This document shows, piece by piece, positions 58,861 through 64,000 of a DNA stretch of 64,000 nucleotides (position 1 is its first letter; each line of letters starts with the position of its first letter). Made by a program: the position numbers and the translations under genes. The notes beneath the pieces were generated by a model. That model had not been told where the DNA came from. It saw nothing but the letters and a program-made list of their open reading frames with translations, and made no database searches. Source of the stretch: Diphasiastrum complanatum (lineage: Eukaryota > Streptophyta > Lycopodiopsida > Lycopodiales > Lycopodiaceae); the NCBI GenBank assembly GCA_029204225.1, contig CM055109.1, positions 7,167,982 to 7,231,981 of the forward strand. Reading direction: 5' to 3'.

Positions 58861-60600
58861 TGTCTCCTTCATCATGTTGGTACTTCATTGACCTTGTCGA
58901 AGACGCGTCGACTTTGGAGCCGCCTTTAAAGCTGTAGACCAAGCTGTCATTGGTTGAGCTTCGGTCTTCGCTTGTAGACTGCAAGTGTTGATCTGCGGTT
59001 CCCTTTGGTCGTCTTCATTTATCATCCGCACTTGCGGTTTGCGGTTCGTCGCGACTTGTGGTTTGTTGCAGTTTGTAGGTTGTTGGCCTTCGTTATCTTT
59101 GCTGTTGGTGTCCGTCGCGATGTGGTTGTGGCAGTAGTGGTTTGTGGCTTGCAGTTCATAAACTAGCAATGCTTTGTGGGTAGAGACCTCAAGTTTCTTC
59201 AAGAGCTGCAACTTGGTCTAAGAGAGAACTATAGGTGTCCTGGATGCAAAAAGGATGATGGGGTTGTTGCATACTAGGAGGATGAGCCCGCTGGCGTTGG
59301 CATCTGCGTTTTTGGAGGTGGGACTGTCCCAAGTGAAGTGAAACAAACGACATTGTCCTGTGAGTACCAACAGACCTAGGAGGCTGAAACCAAAGGCCTC
59401 CCTGCAACTTTCTTTTGACATACCTGCGGTTCTGTGTGACCACCGTGGGTGTTGATATTGGGTCCTCCAGCTCCAAAGGCTGGGAAGCCTGGCCCACCAA
59501 ACTTGTTAGTTGCAAATCCGAGGGAGGGGAAGGAGGCTGCGAGTTAGGGACATCTTGGAAAAAGGCAGGTTGGACAAAGCGAAAATTGAAAAGAAGATGT
59601 GGGGACACTCAATGGGAGTGGATATGAAGTGGAAAGCTTCGAAGCATGAGCCTGTGGATAGGAGATGTCATCTTCCACACGTGCAAGGGGAATGTGGCCC
59701 TCCACACCTTCCACAACCATGGCGATCTCTATGTCGGTGAGCATGAACTTCTCCTCCATCGCCATCATTAACTTCCCCTCCAATATTAAAACTCGCTAGC
59801 TCTTATTAATGACCGCTTTTAGGCCAAATATAATTGTTGATTATGGGTTTATGAAAATTTCCTATGTAGATTTATTCATTGCTAATGAATATGAAAAATG
59901 TGTTTCAATAATTGATTTGGGAGTTAATCGATAGTGTATCAAATTGGGTGTTATTGATAGTGTATAAACTTGGGTGTTATCCGATTCTATATCTAATGTT
60001 CTCACATATGACGGGTGAGTCTATGAAAAACATAATGTTGGGTCCAGATACTCGTACACGGATCGTGATCAAACTTGTACTATACACAAAACTGAAATGA
60101 TTTTTAAATTTTTCTACATCGCACTTTTGATTTTTTAGATTCTAGCAATTTGCATGTTTGTTTTAGAATCGTATGTATGGGAAAGACTCATTCTCCTTGA
60201 ACCAATGAGAGAACTCCATTTTAAACGAGTGATTGATTGGTAGTCACTCTAGTGTGAAAACTGGGTAAAGTTTAGGGTTTTAGGGAATCTTTGGAAATAT
60301 TTGGGGTGGGCCACAACCTTTGAATTGGTGGTCATGAATGATGAGTTAGTCCCTTTTTTATCTTTTTATCAAAACTGGAGATGCTGGCAGCTGGTAGCGC
60401 CACCGATTTCCTTATCTCTTATCATAAAGACTAATAGAGCCACCACTCACGTCCAGTGTCAAGGATTGAACGATCCAGAATGCAAGAATCAGAATCTTAG
60501 CACTCGGAATTTTTGTCACAATTTTTGCTTCGCATCTGTTGATAACAGTTTCAGTGCAAGAAGGCATTGAAAGCAAGGAAGGGCCAGGACATTTGCAGTT
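58861..60600. other. Mixed non-coding sequence with a GT-rich repetitive stretch
   Basis: At 58950-59160 the words CTTGCGGTTTGCGGTTCGTC and CTTGTGGTTTGTTGCAG and variants recur, a degenerate GT-rich tandem. Minus-strand open frames at 59189-59608 and 59544-59783 are proline-rich or short, without motifs, and are not called. The stretch 59800-60300 is AT-rich. The promoter of CDSP32 should lie in the last few hundred bases. Confidence 0.35.
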
Positions 60601-60759
60601 GCAGGTGACATAATTATTGCCTATTTTTTTGCTTTTTTTGGTGTTTAGGCAACAAGGATATCTGCTATTTGCAATTCAGGTATGAAGTCAAGGATCGTTG
60701 CATTTGCAGATCAGGAGCTTTGAATTCAAAGTTGTTTTTGTGAAGCCGGTCTTATCAGA

Positions 60760-61905
60760 ATGCAACATTGGAAGTTCAGTGCTGGAGCTCATGTTGCACC
60801 AATTATTTCTTCTCTGCCCTATCCTTCAAGCCCCTCTAATGCAGCTCAATCGTTATCTCGCTGTCCCCTATCTTCCACTTTGCACGAACAAACACTGAAG
60901 GTAGTACATAATCCTTGTTCTACAATTTATTCGCAACCTATTTCCTCTAGGATATGTGTGTCTTCATTAAAAATGCTCAAGGGCGGTGCATCCATCAGAG
61001 GAACATCTTGCTTCTCTTTTGTTCATAACATGTCTTTCTTTTTTTCCGGGGAGAGTATTTCTTCGTCAAACTGCACCGCTAGTCCTTCATTTGTGAAACA
61101 TTTAAGGTATGGAAGTTATCCAACTGTTAGAAGACTTTCTACCACAGCGTTTGTGACTAGAGCATCATCTTCTACACTGCAAGCAGTTGGCAGTGAAAGC
61201 TCGAAAAGCGAGGATGATGTAGAAATGATATCCACCTTGAAGGATTTTGAGTCGACTCTTGCTTCTGCCAAGAGGAGGTTAGTGGTAATAGAATACGCTG
61301 CCAGCCACAGTATCAACAGCCGCAGGATCTATCCGGCTGTGGTGGAGCTCAGTAGGACGTGTCCAGATGTAGTGTTTCGGCTGGTAATGGGAGATGAGTC
61401 AGAAGAAACAAAAGAGCTTTGTCGGCGAGCTGGTGTGGAAAAGGTACCGCACTTTGTTTTCTACAAAAATATGGAAAAGGTTCACGAAGAAGAAGGTTTA
61501 GATCCAGATCTTCTTTTGGGAGATGTCCTATATTATGGAGACACTGATGCCCCCATTCAACAGCTTCATAGCAGAGAAGACGTTGAAGCTCTGATAGCAG
61601 AACACGCCAAAGATGATAAACTAGTCGTTTTAGATGTAGGGTTGAAGCATTGCGGGCCGTGCGTGAAGGTATATCCAACCGTAATTAAGCTAGCACGGAA
61701 AATGGCAGATACAACAGTGTTTGCACGCATGCATGGGGACGAAAATGATTCCTGTATGGATCTGCTAAGAGAGATGGATGTGGTAGAAGTGCCTACGTTC
61801 CTGTTTATCAGAGACGGAAAGGTATGTGGCAGGTATGTTGGATCAGGAAGAGGGGAATTGATTGGAGAAATTTTGCGGTATCAAGGAGTGCGTGTGACAT
61901 ACTAA
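60760..61905 (+). CDS. CDSP32: Chloroplast drought-induced stress protein CDSP32 (double-thioredoxin)
   Basis: CDSP32 is a plastid stromal protein with two thioredoxin folds. It reduces peroxiredoxin and methionine sulfoxide reductase partners under drought and oxidative stress. This single-exon frame gives 381 residues. Residues about 155-255 form the first, inactive Trx fold ([20 protein letters not shown], no Cxx[19 protein letters not shown]). Residues about 280-381 form the active fold, with [18 protein letters not shown] (Cys 298 and Cys 301, codons at 61651 and 61660), [20 protein letters not shown] with the cis-Pro, and [17 protein letters not shown] at the end. The Ser/Arg-rich N-terminus is a transit peptide, probably cut near AFVTRA/SS. 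The family is near 300 residues, so Met 72 (60973) would give a more usual 310. Upstream TTGCAG/GTGACA and AATTCAG/GTATG could mark a leader intron. It looks functional. Confidence 0.93.
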   Translation: MQHWKFSAGAHVAPIISSLPYPSSPSNAAQSLSRCPLSSTLHEQTLKVVHNPCSTIYSQPISSRICVSSLKMLKGGASIRGTSCFSFVHNMSFFFSGESISSSNCTASPSFVKHLRYGSYPTVRRLSTTAFVTRASSSTLQAVGSESSKSEDDVEMISTLKDFESTLASAKRRLVVIEYAASHSINSRRIYPAVVELSRTCPDVVFRLVMGDESEETKELCRRAGVEKVPHFVFYKNMEKVHEEEGLDPDLLLGDVLYYGDTDAPIQQLHSREDVEALIAEHAKDDKLVVLDVGLKHCGPCVKVYPTVIKLARKMADTTVFARMHGDENDSCMDLLREMDVVEVPTFLFIRDGKVCGRYVGSGRGELIGEILRYQGVRVTY

Positions 61906-63079
61906 AGCTGTTAGCAGCAAGCAGTCTTTTGAGGTTGGTGCTCTTAAGGCCCAGTAAATTTTAGGTTGTTTTGAATACCTTGTAAGCTGCTTCTCCTCAA
62001 TTTGCTATGGAACTTAGATCTCTAGTAAAGCTTTTGCAATCAGAACGTTAAACGACCATTAAAAGCTTGAACACCAGATTGGCGTTTCTTGCATATGACC
62101 AGGTGGAGGCCAAGCGGGATATCTAAGTGTTTGCTGAAATGATCTTTAATATGATTAAACCTAGAAAACTTAAAATTATGCATTGTACAATAGATGAAGA
62201 AATTGTATATGACATGACAGAAATGACTGAACAGTTGTTTTAGCATGTCTTATCTTCAACCCTTTTATCTGGTTGAAGCATGTATATTCAAGGTAACTTA
62301 GCTTTACCTTTATATTCATTGAAGTTTACTTCCAGAAATTTACTTCATGCAAGTTGCTTCCATATTGTATTCAAGGTAACTTAGCTTTACCTTTATATTC
62401 ATTGAAGTTTACTTTCAGAAATGCTTCCATATTGTTATTTCTTGCCTTTGCATATCGTGAGCACCTTCTGCCTTATTTCCTTCTAATTTATGGTAGAGTA
62501 TGCATGTTCAATTCTTTTGTGATATACCCAATAACCTTATGACTGATTTCTCTATTTCTTATATCATCTATATACAATAACTATTGTTCATGAGAGTCTT
62601 AATCTAATTCATTGTCTTAAATATGACAAAAAGTTGAAGGAAAAGTAATGCATTGAAATATCTCACATATGCTTGTTGATTTCTTGGAGATGTATTGAAC
62701 AGAATTTTGAAGGCTTTCAAGCCAAGGGATAAACGGTCTTTTCTTTTCATTATCATTCTAGCAAAGGCTAATCGTTGCAAAAGCAGCCTTCTAGTAATAT
62801 CCATCATATGAAAAGCATTAGTAATTGCATTGTACTTGCCTAAATCATTTCCAAACCTGTTGGACAAAAGGGTGATTTAAATTCCAATTGTTATTGCATT
62901 TTTCAACATTTGATAGACACTAATATGCAATGGATGTGTATTTGCTATTCTAGATACAAATAAAAATTGAATGATGCTTGAGGAATCAATAAATTAACTA
63001 GGAACTATCTTTAGTGAACCAACAACTGAATCATGCAATCTAAACATATCTTAGACATTTAAGTTGGTGTAAGGAACCT
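61906..63079. other. CDSP32 3' region and spacer, no gene
   Basis: The 3' untranslated region probably covers the first 150 bases. An 83-bp unit starting TATTCAAGGTAACTTAGC is duplicated in tandem at 62285-62367 and 62368-62450, with a short deletion in the second copy. Nothing else was recognised. Confidence 0.5.
62285..62450. repeat. 83-bp tandem duplication downstream of CDSP32
   Basis: Both copies contain TATTCAAGGTAACTTAGCTT, TATATTCATTGAAGTTTACT and GCTTCCATATTGT in order. Copy 2 lacks about 20 bases before GCTTCC. Confidence 0.75.
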
Positions 63080-64000
63080 AATAAGTTGATCTTTGGTAAC
63101 CACGCACTCTCAAAGTGTTGAACGCTTACTTACCACCCATTCGTAGAGTTACCACTGATTCACAACTATGCATTGAAGCTATCAACGCTATGTCTTGTTT
63201 GATAAAGCCTCTAATGATAACCAATGTCACATACCACATTTTATCACTCTCGACTCTCATTAACATCATCTCATGGCATATCTTAGCTATGCACTTGCTT
63301 GTGCCATCCACTAACACTCAGATTAGATATAATGAATGATAAATGGCTCTCCCACCTCTATAAACATAGTAGAGTTAGATCTCCATAGGATGTTGAAACA
63401 TGCCACTAAAATTGTCAACAACCCCTTATTAGCATTTTGCCTCCTACCAAGGCCATCTCAAGGTGTAGTATTATGGTACATAATATTACCTTCTCTTATA
63501 AAACTCTCTTTTCAAGAGAGGGAGAAGAAAATCTAGTCTTAGGCCCACTTATTTCTCCCAAGTGTCTTCATCATTGGACTTTTTTTTCCCTTAACAAACT
63601 CTATATTTAGAAACCAAATGGCTTTTTAATTGATGACATCATGTATCCACAATATTTCTAGTTCCATGAGTACAAAGACTATTAGATCCTCCAATTGAAT
63701 TGTTCACCTTTTGGGATAGGATTATGCTTTTCACCCAGTTAGTAGCATTCACTTTTTTATCTTAAATTTAATGGTGAACGACTTTCACTTAGTGTAGAAT
63801 TGGGCTTGATTATAAATTGCTCTAATGTTGATTAGATAAGTTATTGCAAATTTTCATGTTCTGAGTGCTCTAATCTATTTGCGATTGAATGGTCCTTGAC
63901 AAGTTCTAAAATTTTAACATGGAAGATATCAGCAAAACGAGTATGAGGTGGCTTTCGAACATGTTGCATACGCCTATGGAAATTGGTAGTTTGTCTAATG
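63080..64000 (-). mobile_element. Decayed chromovirus, minus strand, continues past the window
   Basis: The sequence follows the 47409-48500 end of the inner chromovirus: an LTR-like part (about 63080-63486, with ATGGTACATAATATTACC at its edge), then TCTAGTCTTAGGCCC, TTCTCCCAAGTGTCTTCATC and ATGTATCCACAATATTT, matching the chromodomain and linker. Minus-strand text such as HQLKSHLVSKYRVC and integrase C-terminal debris toward 64000 supports this. It is far more diverged than the other two chromoviruses and riddled with stops. Confidence 0.6.

Noticed and set aside
59189-59783. Proline-rich minus-strand ORFs
   Set aside because: No motif, no start context and low-complexity composition.

Overview
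The window reads as nuclear DNA of a land plant, most likely a seed plant with a large, repeat-rich genome. The evidence is spliced genes with GT-AG introns, a chloroplast-targeted CDSP32 thioredoxin, a family-5 endo-beta-mannanase, a lectin-receptor-kinase relic, and many plant-type Copia and chromodomain Ty3/Gypsy elements primed by initiator-Met tRNA (TGGTATCAGAGC). A gymnosperm would fit the low gene density and old LTR pairs, but nothing here proves it. Only two host genes look intact in 64 kb: the mannanase (21475-23096, five exons) and CDSP32 (60760-61905, one exon). Almost everything else is a mobile element or a decayed gene.

Layout. 1-4384: right part of a non-autonomous Copia-like element with three 183-bp leader repeats, one long intact ORF (gag plus a large unassigned region, no pol) and its 3' LTR. 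4560-6349: a gene-fragment exon, a 268-bp tandem duplication and a cluster of CACGTG/CACATG boxes. 6350-8084: a decayed gene whose first part is a histone H3 of centromeric (CENH3) type and whose second part is a spliced Ulp1/C48-type protease. The two may once have formed one reading frame. 8378-9509 (minus) and 10321-10755 (plus): two unrecognised, intron-bearing broken genes. 10990-11795: Copia RNase H scrap. 12837-19666: a chromodomain Gypsy element with both LTRs. 21475-23096: the mannanase. 25562-26280: a microsatellite joined to a lectin-receptor-kinase pseudogene. 26.6-44.4 kb: Copia, non-autonomous gag, CACTA, LINE and MITE fragments, a 150-bp tandem array and a long (AG)n tract. 44489-55888: a three-level nest, with a Copia element containing a coding-free LTR element that contains a minus-strand chromovirus. 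That chromovirus has a visible GTCTC target duplication. 55889-57104: a frameshifted SWIM zinc-finger gene. 57536-58860: Copia gag and LTR. 60760-61905: CDSP32. 63080-64000: another decayed chromovirus leaving the window.

The intact genes do not form a pathway. One acts on cell-wall mannans and the other in plastid redox defence. The most unusual content is the 6.3-8.1 kb histone/protease relic and the recurrence of retroelements that keep gag plus a long non-enzymatic ORF but no polymerase. Boundaries of decayed elements are approximate, and identity statements are by-eye estimates.
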